Assembly (NCBI RefSeq): GCF_916618915.1
Contig: NZ_CAKAKE010000001.1
Coordinates: forward strand, 2,148,501-2,212,500
Direction: 5' to 3'
DNA from: Stenotrophomonas sp. Marseille-Q4652
Lineage (GTDB): Bacteria > Pseudomonadota > Gammaproteobacteria > Xanthomonadales > Xanthomonadaceae
DNA length: 64,000 nt
Part shown: in pieces, positions 48,401 to 58,762 of the stretch
Layout: each line of letters begins with the position of its first letter
Numbering within the stretch: position 1 is the first letter of the stretch
The notes under the pieces: generated by a model
What the model was told of the DNA's origin: nothing
Databases searched by the model: none
Seen by the model: only the letters and a program-made list of their open reading frames with translations
Translations under genes and position numbers: made by a program

Positions 48401-49696
48401 ATGTCCCGAACTTCCGTTCCCCGGCTGGTGATCGTTGGTGGCGGCTTCGCCGGGTTGTGGGCCACCCGTGCGCTGGCTCGCGCGCCGCTGCGCATCACCC
48501 TGGTCGACCGTCGCAACCATCACCTGTTCCAGCCACTGCTGTACCAAGTCGCCACGGCCGGCCTGTCGGCACCGGACATTGCCGCGCCGCTGCGTCACAT
48601 CCTCGGCCGGCAGCGCAACGTCGAGGTGCGCCTTGGCGAGGTCGTCGCCATCGACCGCGGGCAACGCCAGGTGCAGCTGGCCGATGGCACGCGTCTGGAC
48701 TACGACCTGCTGCTGGTGGCCAGTGGTGCGACCCACGCCTACTTCGGCAACGACCAGTGGGCCGCGCACGCGCCGGGCCTGAAGACACTGGACGATGCGC
48801 TGGCGCTGCGCCGCAAGCTGCTGCTGGCCTTCGAGCGCGCCGAGGCAGAACCCGATCCAGTCCGCAGGGCGGCGTGGTTGAGTTTCGCCGTGGTCGGCGG
48901 GGGCCCGACCGGGGTCGAGTTGGCCGGCACCCTGGCCGAGATCGCACGCCATACCCTGCGCAACGAGTTCCGCCACATCGACCCGGCCTCGGCCACAGTG
49001 CGGCTGGTGGAGGCCGGCCCACGCGTGCTGTCCACCTTCCCCGAGATGCTCTCGGCCAAGGCGCGCCGGCAACTGGAAAAGCTGGGCGTGGAAGTGGTCA
49101 CCGGTACCGCAGTGACGGATATCGGCGAGGAGGGCTTCCGGCTCGGCGAACGCTTCATCCCGGCGCGTACCGTGGTGTGGGCGGCCGGCGTGGCTGCATC
49201 ACCCCTGGCACGCTCGCTGGATGTCCTACTGGACCGCGCCGGGCGCGTGCCGGTGCTGCCCGACCTCACCGTCGAGGGCCATCCGGAAATCTTCGTCGCC
49301 GGTGACCTGGCCACGTTGCGCCAGGAAAACGGCCAGCCGGTGCCAGGCGTTGCGCCGGCCGCCAAGCAGATGGGGCGCTACGTGGCCAACGTGACCCTGG
49401 CACGCTTGCAGTCGCAGCCGGCACCGCCCCCGTTCCGCTACCGCGACTTCGGCAACCTGGCCACCATCGGCCGCATGGCCGCGGTCGTGCACCTGGGCAG
49501 GCTCAAGCTCTCCGGCACGCTGGCGTGGTGGTTCTGGCTGGCGGCGCACGTGTTCTTCCTGATCGGTTTCCGCAACCGTCTGGTCGTGCTGCTCAACTGG
49601 GCGTGGGCGTACTGGAGCTACCAACGCGCGGCCCGCATCATTTTTGGCGATGCCGGCACCGCGACACGCGATCCGGAGCCGCCGGCGGAAGGATGA
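48401..49696 (+). CDS. Type II NADH:quinone oxidoreductase (Ndh-like FAD protein)
   Basis: 431 residues. A peripheral membrane flavoprotein that passes electrons from NADH to quinone without proton pumping. The FAD-binding GxGxxG is in LVIVGGGFAGLWA, followed by HLFQPLLYQVATAGLS, characteristic of NDH-2. The second Rossmann motif FAVVGGGPTGVELAGTLAE binds NADH. EIFVAGDLA is the C-terminal FAD motif. Hydrophobic C-terminal segments (about 375-410) provide membrane attachment. It is transcribed alone, divergent from the NYN gene. Confidence 0.9.
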   Translation: MSRTSVPRLVIVGGGFAGLWATRALARAPLRITLVDRRNHHLFQPLLYQVATAGLSAPDIAAPLRHILGRQRNVEVRLGEVVAIDRGQRQVQLADGTRLDYDLLLVASGATHAYFGNDQWAAHAPGLKTLDDALALRRKLLLAFERAEAEPDPVRRAAWLSFAVVGGGPTGVELAGTLAEIARHTLRNEFRHIDPASATVRLVEAGPRVLSTFPEMLSAKARRQLEKLGVEVVTGTAVTDIGEEGFRLGERFIPARTVVWAAGVAASPLARSLDVLLDRAGRVPVLPDLTVEGHPEIFVAGDLATLRQENGQPVPGVAPAAKQMGRYVANVTLARLQSQPAPPPFRYRDFGNLATIGRMAAVVHLGRLKLSGTLAWWFWLAAHVFFLIGFRNRLVVLLNWAWAYWSYQRAARIIFGDAGTATRDPEPPAEG

Positions 49697-49714
49697 AAGC
49701 ACGCGCAAAAAGAC

Positions 49715-49737
49715 ACGGCCCGGAAATTCCGGGCCGT
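49715..49737 (-). terminator. rpoH terminator, bidirectional
   Basis: ACGGCCCGGAA and TTCCGGGCCGT form an 11-bp stem with a single-base loop. On the minus strand it is followed by GTCTTTTTG, giving a good terminator 28 bases after the rpoH stop. On the plus strand it also follows the ndh-like gene. Confidence 0.82.
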
Positions 49738-49764
49738 TCGTCATTGCACCTGCAGCGTTCAAAC

Positions 49765-50640
<876 letters not shown>

Positions 50641-50653
50641 AGGGCCTCATCTT

Positions 50654-50676
50654 AGCAGTCGCCCAATTGGACTGCT
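50654..50676. promoter_or_regulatory. Inverted repeat in the rpoH leader
   Basis: AGCAGTC (50654-50660) and GACTGCT (50670-50676) flank CCAATTGG-like sequence, starting 14 bases before the rpoH ATG on the minus strand. As RNA it would form a 7-bp hairpin near the RBS. It could be an operator or part of a thermosensor; no proof from sequence. Confidence 0.4.
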
Positions 50677-50794
50677 GGGTCCTGGAAAAGTTCCAATGTT
50701 CCATCGATGGCGTCAATCCCCCGAAAGACTGCCATCTGGATTACCCATGCTAACCCGCCCCACATCGCCATCCGGTGACGATGAACGGAGGCGT

Positions 50795-51523
50795 TCAGCC
50801 GGCGGGGGCCAGCCGGGCCTCCAGCTCCGCCCGGGACGGCAGCGACCAGTCGATCGGCGCCTGGCCGTGGCGGCGCAGGTAGTCGTTGGTGGCCGAGAAG
50901 TGCCGGCAGCCAAGGAAGCCGCGGTGGGCCGACAGCGGCGAGGGATGCGGGGCCTTCAGCACCCGGTGGCGGCGGGTGTCGATCACCTTGCCCTTGGCCT
51001 GGGCGTAGCTGCCCCAGAGCAGGAACACCAGGCCCTCGCGCTCGCGGTTGAGGGTCTCCACCACGTGGTCGGTGAAGCCTTCCCAGCCCTTGCCCTGGTG
51101 GGACCCGGCCTTGCCCTCCTCCACGGTCAGCACGGCGTTGAGCAGCAGTACCCCTTGCTCGGCCCAGGGCAGCAGGCAGCCGTGGTCGGGCCGGGCCAGG
51201 CCCAGGTCGGCCTCCTGCTCCTTGTAGATGTTCAGCAGCGAGGGCGGCACCGGCACGCCGGGCAGCACCGAAAAGCACAGGCCGTGGGCCTGGCCATACC
51301 CGTGGTACGGATCCTGGCCGAGGATCACCACTTTTACCCGGTCAAACGGAGTGGCATCGAAGGCGGCGAAGATCTGCCGGCCCGGCGGGAACACGTGCGC
51401 GCCGGCCGCCTTGCGCTGGCGCAGGAACTCGCCCAGGGCCTGCATCTCCGGACGCAGCAGCCAGTCGCCAACCTGCGCCTTCCAGCCCGGTTCGAGCTGG
51501 ATGCGCGACTGCGCCTGGCTCAC
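50795..51523 (-). CDS. ung: Uracil-DNA glycosylase, family 1
   Basis: 242 residues. It removes uracil from DNA. The active-site motif GQDPYHG carries the catalytic Asp; [26 protein letters not shown] and [11 protein letters not shown] (catalytic His) follow. The length is usual. Its ATG overlaps the stop of the upstream two-receiver gene by four bases, so the two are translated together. Confidence 0.96.
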   Translation of the reverse strand: MSQAQSRIQLEPGWKAQVGDWLLRPEMQALGEFLRQRKAAGAHVFPPGRQIFAAFDATPFDRVKVVILGQDPYHGYGQAHGLCFSVLPGVPVPPSLLNIYKEQEADLGLARPDHGCLLPWAEQGVLLLNAVLTVEEGKAGSHQGKGWEGFTDHVVETLNREREGLVFLLWGSYAQAKGKVIDTRRHRVLKAPHPSPLSAHRGFLGCRHFSATNDYLRRHGQAPIDWSLPSRAELEARLAPAG

Positions 51524-52362
51524 AGTACGACCGGCTGGACGTTCAGGCGCGACAGGCGCAACTGGAACAGCACCTTGGTCACCAGCAGCCGCTCTTCGAT
51601 CGGCTTCTGCACCAGGTCGTTGGCGCCGGCCTGCAGCAGCTCGGACTGGTTGTGCGGATTGCTGTCGCCGGTCATCACCAGCACCGGCAGGCGGCGCTTG
51701 CCGTAGCCGAAATCGATGCGGATGCGCTGCACCACGTCGCGGCCGTTGAGCTCGCCCTTGAGGGTGACGTCGGTCAGCACCAGGTCGATGTGCTCGGCTG
51801 TACGGCCCAGCGACTCGGCGGTCAGCAGCGCGAAGGCATCCTCGGCGGTCAGCACGTGGACCACGCGCAGGCCCTGGCGCTCGAGCATGCGCTTGGTCGC
51901 CTCGGCCACCACGCGGCTGTCCTCGACGTAGAGGATGGTCGCACCGGGAACCGGCTCGGGCTGCACGTAGCCGCGGATGAAGGTCGCCAGCGCCTCGTGG
52001 CCCAGCGACTTGTCGAAGTAGTCGGTGACGAACTCGGTGAAGCGGCGTTCCTCCAGGTGCTGCTGGGCGTCGCCGGAGACCACGATCACCGGCACGTAGG
52101 CTTGGCCGGCCGCTTCGCGCACGCTGCGCGCCAGCGCCAGGCCATCGCCGTCGGGCAGCGCCAGCGAGGTGGTGACCAGGTTCACCGGGCCTGCGGCCAG
52201 CGCCTCGCGGGCTTCCTCGATGCTGGAGCAGCCGACGACGTCCACGCCGGGCAGGTCCCGGCGCAGCACGTCGGCAATCAGCTTGCGGACGAGCTTGGAA
52301 CCGTCCACCACCATCACCCGCGGGGCGTCGCTGATCAGATGCTTGAGTACTTGCTTGGACAT
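51520..52362 (-). CDS. Two-receiver response regulator with a degenerate first receiver
   Basis: 280 residues made of two CheY-like domains and no output domain. In the first (about 15-130) the phosphoacceptor position is S66 ([14 protein letters not shown]) and the second acidic-pocket residue is G21; K118 remains, so it should not be phosphorylated normally. The second (about 142-275) is complete: E147/D148, D198 in [15 protein letters not shown], and K253 in VQKPIE. The ATG at 52360-52362 has GAGGACGG upstream. It is four bases overlapped with ung and 7 bases after ftsX. No kinase is nearby. Confidence 0.85.
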   Translation of the reverse strand: MSKQVLKHLISDAPRVMVVDGSKLVRKLIADVLRRDLPGVDVVGCSSIEEAREALAAGPVNLVTTSLALPDGDGLALARSVREAAGQAYVPVIVVSGDAQQHLEERRFTEFVTDYFDKSLGHEALATFIRGYVQPEPVPGATILYVEDSRVVAEATKRMLERQGLRVVHVLTAEDAFALLTAESLGRTAEHIDLVLTDVTLKGELNGRDVVQRIRIDFGYGKRRLPVLVMTGDSNPHNQSELLQAGANDLVQKPIEERLLVTKVLFQLRLSRLNVQPVVL

Positions 52363-52369
52363 ACCGTCC

Positions 52370-53317
52370 TCAGGTTTCGGTCGGGCGAGTCTGCCGCAGG
52401 AAATGCCCGGCGACCAGCCATGCCCCCAGCCAGCCCAGCAGGATCGTCCCCAGCAGGACGAACATCGAGTGCAGCAGATCCAGCCCGTGCAGCACGAAGG
52501 CACTGCCATAGCTCTGCGACAGCGTGGCCAGTGGCGGGCGCAGCGCCAGTCCGGCCAGACCGACCAGCAGCAGGGCCACCGCGCCGGCACCCAGCCCGTA
52601 CCAGGCGCCCAGGTACAGGAACGGCCGACGGATGAAGCCATCCGATGCACCCAGCAGCTGCAGCACGCCGATTTCGTCGCGCCGGGACTGGATGTCCAGG
52701 CGCACGGTGTTGCCCACCACCAGGATCGCGCCCAGCCCCAGCAGCAGGGACAGCACCTGCACCAGGCGCGCACCGAACCCCAGCCATGCATCCAGCCGTT
52801 GCCGCCACAGCGCATCGTGCTGGACCAGGTCCGCCTGCGGCAGCGACTGCAGCGACTGCGCCAGCGGCGCGTCGTTGGCAGCGGCCGGGGTCACGATCAG
52901 TAGGGTCGGCAGCGGGTTGTCGCCCAGCGCCTCGATCGCCTCGCCCAGCCCGGCGTTCCCGCGCAGTTCGGCCAATCCTTCCTCGGGCGTGCGCAGCGTC
53001 ACCGCGGCCACGTCGGCACGGCCGCGCAGGGTGTCCGCAACCTGGGCGGCATCGGCGGCGTCGATCTCGGGCTTCAGGAACAGGTTGATGTCACGCGACT
53101 GCTGCACGCTGCCGGTGAAGTGGCGCAGGTTGTCCAGCGCGATCGACAGCCCCAGCGGCAGGGCCAGTGCCAGCGCCATGACCATGATGGTCAGCAGCGT
53201 GGCCCACGGCTTGCCCAGCACGCGGCCGAGGCTGAAGACGATGCTGTGGGCGTGGTGGCCCAGCCACACGCCCAGCCGCGACGGCGCGGCGGCTTCGGTG
53301 TTGATGGGTTTGTTCAT
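52370..53317 (-). CDS. ftsX: Cell-division ABC-transporter-like permease FtsX
   Basis: 315 residues with four membrane helices: one near 37-57, then three in the last third (about 190-300), separated by a large periplasmic loop. With FtsE it signals across the membrane to septal peptidoglycan hydrolase activators. The start, WLGHHAHSIVFSLGRVLGKP, resembles gammaproteobacterial FtsX. Its ATG overlaps the ftsE stop by four bases. Confidence 0.93.
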   Translation of the reverse strand: MNKPINTEAAAPSRLGVWLGHHAHSIVFSLGRVLGKPWATLLTIMVMALALALPLGLSIALDNLRHFTGSVQQSRDINLFLKPEIDAADAAQVADTLRGRADVAAVTLRTPEEGLAELRGNAGLGEAIEALGDNPLPTLLIVTPAAANDAPLAQSLQSLPQADLVQHDALWRQRLDAWLGFGARLVQVLSLLLGLGAILVVGNTVRLDIQSRRDEIGVLQLLGASDGFIRRPFLYLGAWYGLGAGAVALLLVGLAGLALRPPLATLSQSYGSAFVLHGLDLLHSMFVLLGTILLGWLGAWLVAGHFLRQTRPTET

Positions 53318-54000
53318 TCGGCCAGGTCCTGCGGCGAGATGTCATCGACCAGCCGGCCGTGATCGAGGATCAGCACGCGCTTGCGCATGCGCTTGAGCAG
53401 CGGCAGGTCGTGGCTGACCACCAGCACGCTGGTGCCTCGCCCGGGCAGCTCGGCGAACAGGGCCATGATCTCGGCGGCCAGGGTCGGGTCAAGGTTGCCG
53501 GTCGGCTCGTCGGCGACGAGCAGTTTCGGCTCGGCGACGATCGCACGGGCGATGCCCACGCGCTGCTGTTCGCCTGCAGAAAGTTGCGAAGGCAGCGCCT
53601 TCTCGCGATGGCCCAGGCCCATGCGGTCGAGCACCGAGCGCACGCGCTTGCCGATGTCGGCGCGACGCATGCCGCGCAGGATCAACGGCAGGGACACGTT
53701 CTCGGCGATCGTCCGGTCCAGCAGCAGGCGATGGTCCTGGTACACCGCACCGACGTCGCGACGATGCAGGGCGACGCGGCTGCCACGCACCTTGAGCAGG
53801 TTGCGCTCGGCAAACAGCACCGCACCACGGGTTGGCCGCTCACTGAGGTGGATCAGCTTGAGCAGCGTGCTCTTGCCCGCCCCGGAGTGGCCGGTGACGA
53901 ACAGCATCTCGCCGGCCGCCACCTCGAAGCTGACGTCCACCAGCGCCTGGTGGCCGCCGGGATACTGTTTGCTGACGTTGTCGAAACGAAGAACGCTCAT
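53314..54000 (-). CDS. ftsE: Cell-division ATP-binding protein FtsE
   Basis: 228 residues, an ABC ATPase that drives FtsX. Walker A is GHSGAGKST, the signature LSAGEQQRVGIARA, Walker B LLVADEPTGNLD, and the switch His in VVSHD. MSVLRFDNVSKQYPGG is the expected start at the ATG 53998-54000; upstream codons are not homologous. ftsX is translationally coupled downstream; ftsY is not seen here. Confidence 0.96.
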   Translation of the reverse strand: MSVLRFDNVSKQYPGGHQALVDVSFEVAAGEMLFVTGHSGAGKSTLLKLIHLSERPTRGAVLFAERNLLKVRGSRVALHRRDVGAVYQDHRLLLDRTIAENVSLPLILRGMRRADIGKRVRSVLDRMGLGHREKALPSQLSAGEQQRVGIARAIVAEPKLLVADEPTGNLDPTLAAEIMALFAELPGRGTSVLVVSHDLPLLKRMRKRVLILDHGRLVDDISPQDLAE

Positions 54001-54029
54001 GCCGGCGATTATGCCGGAGCGTCGCGCCA

Positions 54030-54058
54030 ATGCATCGCGCCCTGCCGGCGCGATGCAT
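54030..54058 (-). terminator. Hairpin between rhlB and ftsE
   Basis: ATGCATCGCGCC and GGCGCGATGCAT form a perfect 12-bp stem with loop CTGCC, 12 bases after the rhlB stop and 30 bases before ftsE. It lacks a U-tract but is a likely end of the rhlB transcript. Confidence 0.6.
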
Positions 54059-54069
54059 CCAGGCAAGGA

Positions 54070-55758
54070 TCAGCTGCCCGAGAGCATGCGGCGGATCTTG
54101 CGGCCCAGTCGGGTCAGGAACGAATCGGCGTCACTGGCCTGGGCACGCACCGGCTTGGCGATTACCTGTACCGGCGCGGAGGGGGCCTGCACGGCCATTG
54201 CGGCCTCGGCACCTTCCACCAGCTTGCCATGGCGACGACGACGACGCTTGCGCGGCTTGCGGACTTCGTCGCCAGCCTGCAGCGAGGCATCGGTGGCACC
54301 AGCCGGACGCTCTTCCTTCGGGGCCTCGACCACCACGGCCGCGGCACCTTCCACTTTCTCGCCTTCCACACGTGGCTTGCGCGGACCACGACGGCGTTGG
54401 GCACCTTCCCCACCGGCACGCGGACCACGCTCGCCATCCCGGCGGGCACCGGGCCCACCGCGACGACCACCACCACGGCGCTCCTCCTCGGCAGCCCTGG
54501 CCTCGCGTGCCTCGCGGAAGATCGCGCCCACGCTCTCGCCTTCCTCCTCGCCCTCGACCTTCGGTCGTTCCGGGCGCGGGATCGGGGTGAGCAGCTCGGC
54601 GGTCACCGGCTCGACCGGGATCTTCTGCTCGATGTAGGCCTCGATGTCCGGCAGGCCCATCGCATAGCGCTCGCAGGCGAAGCTGATCGCATCGCCTTCC
54701 TCGCCCAGGCGGGCGGTACGGCCGATGCGGTGCACGTAGTCTTCCGCGTCGAACGGCAGGTCGTAGTTGTAGACATACTTGATGCCGTCGATGTGCAGGC
54801 CACGCGCGGCCACGTCGGTGGCCACCAGGATTTCCAGCTGGCCGGCCTGGAAGCGCTTGAGCAGGCTCTCGCGCTTCTTCTGCGGTACGTCACCGGACAG
54901 CACGCCAACGCGGTAGCCGGCCTTTTCCAGCGCACGGGCCACGCGTTCGACGAACGCCTTGGTGTTGACGAACACCATGGTGCGCGCGCCTTCGCTGCGC
55001 GACAGCAGGCCCAGCAGCAGCGGCAACTTTTCCTCGTCGGCCGGGAAGTACATGCGCTGGCGCACGCGGGCGGCGGTGATGTGCTCGGTTTCCACCACCA
55101 GCTTCTGCGGTTCGTTCATGTGCTCGTAGGCCAGCTCCAGCACGCGGTGGCTGAGCGTGGCCGAGAACAGCAGGGTCTGCCGGGTGGTGCGCTCGGGCAT
55201 GCGGCGCAGCAGGAAGCGGATGTCCTTGATGAAGCCCAGGTCGAACATGCGGTCGGCTTCGTCCAGCACGCAGATCTCGCAGGCGTGCAACGAGACGACC
55301 TTGTGCTGCTTGACGTAGTCGATCAGGCGGCCGGGGGTGGCGATGATCACGTCCACGCCCTGCTGCAGCAGTTCGCGCTGCTTGTCGTAGTCCACGCCGC
55401 CGTAGACCAGCGCAAAGCGCAGGCCCAGGTGCGAGCCGAACTTGACTGCATCCTTGTGGATCTGGATGGCCAGTTCGCGGGTCGGGGCCAGGATCAGGGC
55501 ACGCGGGTCTTCGGGCTGGCGGTCGGCCAGCGCCGGGCGGCTCATCAGGCGATTGACCACCGCCACGAGGAAGGCCAGGGTCTTGCCGGTACCGGTCTGC
55601 GCCTGGCCGGCGACGTCGCCTCCTGACAGGGCCACCGGCAGGGTCAATGCCTGGATCGGGGTACAGCGGGTGAATCCCGCCTCCTCAAGGCCTGCCAGCA
55701 ATGCCGGCTGCAGGTCGAACGAGGAGAACGTCACATCGGTCAGCGGTTTGTCGCTCAT
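54070..55758 (-). CDS. rhlB: DEAD-box ATP-dependent RNA helicase RhlB
   Basis: 562 residues. It unwinds RNA and in enterobacteria works with RNase E. Motifs: [19 protein letters not shown] with [14 protein letters not shown] (Q motif), [51 protein letters not shown] and [10 protein letters not shown]. The C-terminal ~130 residues are low-complexity, rich in Arg, Gly and Glu, longer than E. coli RhlB (421 residues). The ATG at 55756-55758 gives [14 protein letters not shown]. It is divergent from trx, the rhlB-trx-rho layout also known in enterobacteria. Confidence 0.94.
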   Translation of the reverse strand: MSDKPLTDVTFSSFDLQPALLAGLEEAGFTRCTPIQALTLPVALSGGDVAGQAQTGTGKTLAFLVAVVNRLMSRPALADRQPEDPRALILAPTRELAIQIHKDAVKFGSHLGLRFALVYGGVDYDKQRELLQQGVDVIIATPGRLIDYVKQHKVVSLHACEICVLDEADRMFDLGFIKDIRFLLRRMPERTTRQTLLFSATLSHRVLELAYEHMNEPQKLVVETEHITAARVRQRMYFPADEEKLPLLLGLLSRSEGARTMVFVNTKAFVERVARALEKAGYRVGVLSGDVPQKKRESLLKRFQAGQLEILVATDVAARGLHIDGIKYVYNYDLPFDAEDYVHRIGRTARLGEEGDAISFACERYAMGLPDIEAYIEQKIPVEPVTAELLTPIPRPERPKVEGEEEGESVGAIFREAREARAAEEERRGGGRRGGPGARRDGERGPRAGGEGAQRRRGPRKPRVEGEKVEGAAAVVVEAPKEERPAGATDASLQAGDEVRKPRKRRRRRHGKLVEGAEAAMAVQAPSAPVQVIAKPVRAQASDADSFLTRLGRKIRRMLSGS

Positions 55759-55957
55759 TATTCCGTCTTCATTGGGCTGGCCCGCCAGAGGTTGCAGGCA
55801 GCTTGCATCGTCTCCGGCACCGTCGCACACTGCGGCCCCTGCGCCGGGTCGCGCGACTCCCGGGCAACCGCCCGCATTCGTCCGCGCAATGCCCCAGTTT
55901 ACCGCAATGCGACGACCAACCCGGCATGGGCCGTCGCATTGCTCCAGGAGACTCCAA

Positions 55958-56290
55958 GTGAGCGATAAGGTTCTACACGTCGGCGACGCCGATTTCGACA
56001 GCGCCGTCCTGCAATCCAGTGAGCCGGTCCTGGTGGATTTCTGGGCCGAATGGTGCGGCCCGTGCAAGATGATCTCCCCGGTCCTCGACGAGCTGGCTGA
56101 AAGCTACGCCGGCAAGCTCAAGGTGGCCAAGGTCAACGTCGACGACAGCCGCGCCACCGCGGTGAAGTACCACGTGCGTTCGATCCCGATGCTGTTGCTG
56201 TTCAAGGACGGCCAGGTCCAGGCCACCCAGATCGGCGCGGTCGGCAAGGGCCAGCTGACGCAGATGATCGACAAGACCCTCGGCGGCTGA
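55958..56290 (+). CDS. trxA: Thioredoxin 1
   Basis: 110 residues. The redox motif WCGPC is in [16 protein letters not shown], the cis-Pro in RSIPMLLLF, and the length is normal. It reduces protein disulfides in the cytoplasm. The GTG start at 55958 has AGGAG 6 bases upstream. It precedes rho, the conserved trx-rho order. Confidence 0.97.
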   Translation: MSDKVLHVGDADFDSAVLQSSEPVLVDFWAEWCGPCKMISPVLDELAESYAGKLKVAKVNVDDSRATAVKYHVRSIPMLLLFKDGQVQATQIGAVGKGQLTQMIDKTLGG

Positions 56291-56425
56291 TCCGCCACCG
56301 ACCGGCGGCCGCGGCTGCCGGTCCGGGCCGACCTTTCCGGCGGCCCAACGCAGCGGGGATGCGGCTTGCACCCCGCTGGCAGCCGGTGATAGTGTCGGCG
56401 TATCCGGCCGCATTCGCGCGCCGCG

Positions 56426-56450
56426 TCCTCTAGACGATTCTCCTCTAGAC
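56426..56450 (+). repeat. Direct repeat in the rho leader
   Basis: TCCTCTAGAC occurs at 56426-56435 and again at 56441-56450, 15 bp apart, in the 221-base trx-rho gap. No other element was recognised there; rho leaders are often autoregulated, so a regulatory role is possible but unproven. Confidence 0.4.
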
Positions 56451-56511
56451 CCCTTCCCAACCAGTTCGCCGCCCAGCAGGGCGCTCGCACCCTTAGCGAG
56501 GAATCAAGCAC

Positions 56512-58245
56512 TTGTCCGAGAATATCCCTTCCGAAACCGGGAGCGCCGATGCCCCTGTGGAAAAGCGCGTGCGCAAGCCCCGCACCAGCAAGGTGACCGA
56601 ATCCGTGGAATCCGGCGACACTGGCTCCTCCGCCGCCCCGGCACAATCCGATCTTCCGTTGCCCGCCGCTTCCGCCCCGGTGGCTGAAAAGCCGGCGCAG
56701 GCAACCGCTCCGTCCCAGCCCCAGGAAAGCAGCAGCGCGCCTGCCCCGCAGGGCGGCGACAACGCCGAAGCGCGCGAACAGCGCCAGGGCCAGCAGGGCG
56801 GACAGAACCAGAATCAAAACCAGGGCCAAGGCCAAGGTCAGGGCAACCGCCGCGATCGCTTCCGCAATCGTCGCGAACGCAACCGCGAACGCTTCCGCGA
56901 TGACAACGGCATGCAGGGCGACAATGGCGGCGAGCAGCAGTTCGTCCCGCGTCCGCACCCCAGCGTCCCGGAAGGTTTCCCGGCTTATTCGCTGAGCGAC
57001 CTGAAGCGGATGCCGGCGCACAAGCTGCTGGAGATTGCCGAGCAACTGCAGATTTCCGAAGGCGTGGCGCGTGCGCGCAAGCAGGACGTGATCTTTGCCC
57101 TGCTCAAGGTGCTGACCCGTCATGGCGAGGGCGTGGCCGCCGACGGCGTGCTGGAAATCCTGCCCGACGGCTTCGGCTTCCTGCGTGCGGCCGAGGCCAG
57201 CTACCTGGCCGGTCCAGACGACACCTACATCTCGCCCAGCCAGATCCGCCGCTTCAACCTGCGCACCGGCGACCACCTGTCCGGCCGCATCCGTTTCCCC
57301 AAGGATGGCGAGCGCTACTTCGCGCTGTCGATCGTGGACACCATCAACGGTGAGCCGATCGAGGCGTCGAAGAACAAGGTGCTGTTCGAGAACCTGACGC
57401 CGCTGTTCCCGCGCAAGCGCTTCCGCCTCGAGCGCGGCGATGGCTCGACCGAGGACATCACCGGCCGCATCCTCGACCTGATGGCCCCGCAGGGCAAGGG
57501 CCAGCGCGCCCTGATCGTCAGCCCGCCCAAGGCCGGCAAGACGATGCTGATGCAGCAGGTCGCCACCGCCATCACCACCAACCACCCGGAAGTGCACCTG
57601 ATCGTGCTGCTGGTAGACGAACGTCCGGAAGAAGTGACCGAAATGCAGCGCACCGTGCGCGGCGAGGTCGTCTCCTCGACTTTCGACGAACCCGCCGCCC
57701 GCCACGTGCAGGTCGCCGAAATGGTGATCGAGCGCGCCAAGCGCCTGGTCGAACACAAGAAGGACGTGGTGATCCTGCTCGACTCGATCACCCGCCTGGC
57801 CCGCGCCTACAACAACGTGGTGCCGTCCTCGGGCAAGGTCCTGACCGGCGGTGTCGACGCCAACGCCCTGCACCGTCCGAAGCGCTTCTTCGGTGCCGCG
57901 CGTAACGTGGAGGAAGGCGGCTCGCTGACCATCATCGCCACCGCGCTGGTCGAAACCGGCTCGAAGATGGACGAGGTGATCTACGAGGAGTTCAAGGGCA
58001 CCGGCAACAGCGAAGTGCACCTGAACCGTCGCATCACCGAAAAGCGCGTCTATCCGGCCATCGACATCAACCGCTCCGGCACCCGCCGCGAGGACCTGCT
58101 GATCGAGCCGGAACTGCTGCAGAAGATCTGGATCCTGCGCAAGCTGCTGCACCCCATGGACGAAATCGCAGCCATGGAGTTCCTGCTGGACAAGATGAAG
58201 AACACCAAGTCCAACGACGAGTTCTTCGGATCGATGAAGCGGTAA
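56512..58245 (+). CDS. rho: Transcription termination factor Rho
   Basis: 577 residues, about 160 more than E. coli Rho. The first ~150 residues are disordered: Ser/Pro/Ala-rich, then Gln/Asn/Gly-rich and Arg-rich ([15 protein letters not shown]). Next come the Rho N-terminal helix domain ([17 protein letters not shown]), the RNA-binding OB fold ([15 protein letters not shown]), Walker A in [13 protein letters not shown], Walker B in [16 protein letters not shown], and the R-loop region. The TTG start at 56512 follows GAGGAATC; no ATG lies in the disordered region before the conserved part except internal ones. The long insert is a feature of xanthomonad-type Rho. Confidence 0.95.
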   Translation: MSENIPSETGSADAPVEKRVRKPRTSKVTESVESGDTGSSAAPAQSDLPLPAASAPVAEKPAQATAPSQPQESSSAPAPQGGDNAEAREQRQGQQGGQNQNQNQGQGQGQGNRRDRFRNRRERNRERFRDDNGMQGDNGGEQQFVPRPHPSVPEGFPAYSLSDLKRMPAHKLLEIAEQLQISEGVARARKQDVIFALLKVLTRHGEGVAADGVLEILPDGFGFLRAAEASYLAGPDDTYISPSQIRRFNLRTGDHLSGRIRFPKDGERYFALSIVDTINGEPIEASKNKVLFENLTPLFPRKRFRLERGDGSTEDITGRILDLMAPQGKGQRALIVSPPKAGKTMLMQQVATAITTNHPEVHLIVLLVDERPEEVTEMQRTVRGEVVSSTFDEPAARHVQVAEMVIERAKRLVEHKKDVVILLDSITRLARAYNNVVPSSGKVLTGGVDANALHRPKRFFGAARNVEEGGSLTIIATALVETGSKMDEVIYEEFKGTGNSEVHLNRRITEKRVYPAIDINRSGTRREDLLIEPELLQKIWILRKLLHPMDEIAAMEFLLDKMKNTKSNDEFFGSMKR

Positions 58246-58265
58246 TCCATCGGAGATAGCTGGAA

Positions 58266-58297
58266 AACAGGGCCTTCGGACAACCGGAGGCCCTGTT
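58266..58297 (+). terminator. rho terminator
   Basis: AACAGGGCCTTCGG and CCGGAGGCCCTGTT pair over 14 positions (one G-U) with loop ACAA, 20 bases after the rho stop. Confidence 0.8.
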
Positions 58298-58332
58298 CGT
58301 ATCGGGATAGTGATGAGCCGGGATTGGCGGTC

Positions 58333-58366
58333 TGACCACCGGGTTTGACCACCAACCTTGACCACC
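58333..58366 (+). repeat. Three TGACCACC repeats at exact 13-bp spacing
   Basis: TGACCACC occurs at 58333-58340, 58346-58353 and 58359-58366, just before the truncated integrase gene. The regular phase suggests a protein-binding array or part of an attachment region. Confidence 0.6.
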
Positions 58367-58404
58367 AGACAGCTCAAGAACCCCTTGACCGCGAGGACAG
58401 GGAA

Positions 58405-58730
58405 TTGAGCAAGAGACATTACCTACAGCAGCTAGGCCAGTCTTGGTACATCCGTATCAAGGTACCTGCCGCGCTACGCGGCAGAGTCGGGAACACACAC
58501 ATCCGACGCGCCCTGCATACCCGCGACCGTGACGAAGCGAACCGCCGGAAGTGGCCGGCCCTCGCCCAAGTACGCGCTTATCTCGATTCGCTTGAGAGCG
58601 GGATGCCCGCCTCTCCCTCCCTTCATATGCCGAGCGGGATTCGTGGAGTGCCCGCCCCAGTTCCACAGACGGCGGCACACTTCAGCCTGAGGCCGACTAC
58701 GGGCCTAGATGCTCTGTCCGAGGACTGGGC
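58405..58730 (+). pseudogene. Phage-type integrase, N-terminal fragment cut by an IS
   Basis: The frame reads MSKRHYLQQLGQSWYIRIKVP (TTG start, AGGGA just upstream) and IRRALHTRDRDEANRRKW, the N-terminal DUF6538/SAM-like arm region of tyrosine integrases. About 110 codons remain; the catalytic domain is missing because an IS407-group element starts at 58731. An earlier in-frame TTG at 58345 is possible. It marks a former integrative element next to rho. Confidence 0.7.
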
Positions 58731-58762
58731 CCGACGTCCCCCCGCTTTCAGTAGCGGGGCTC

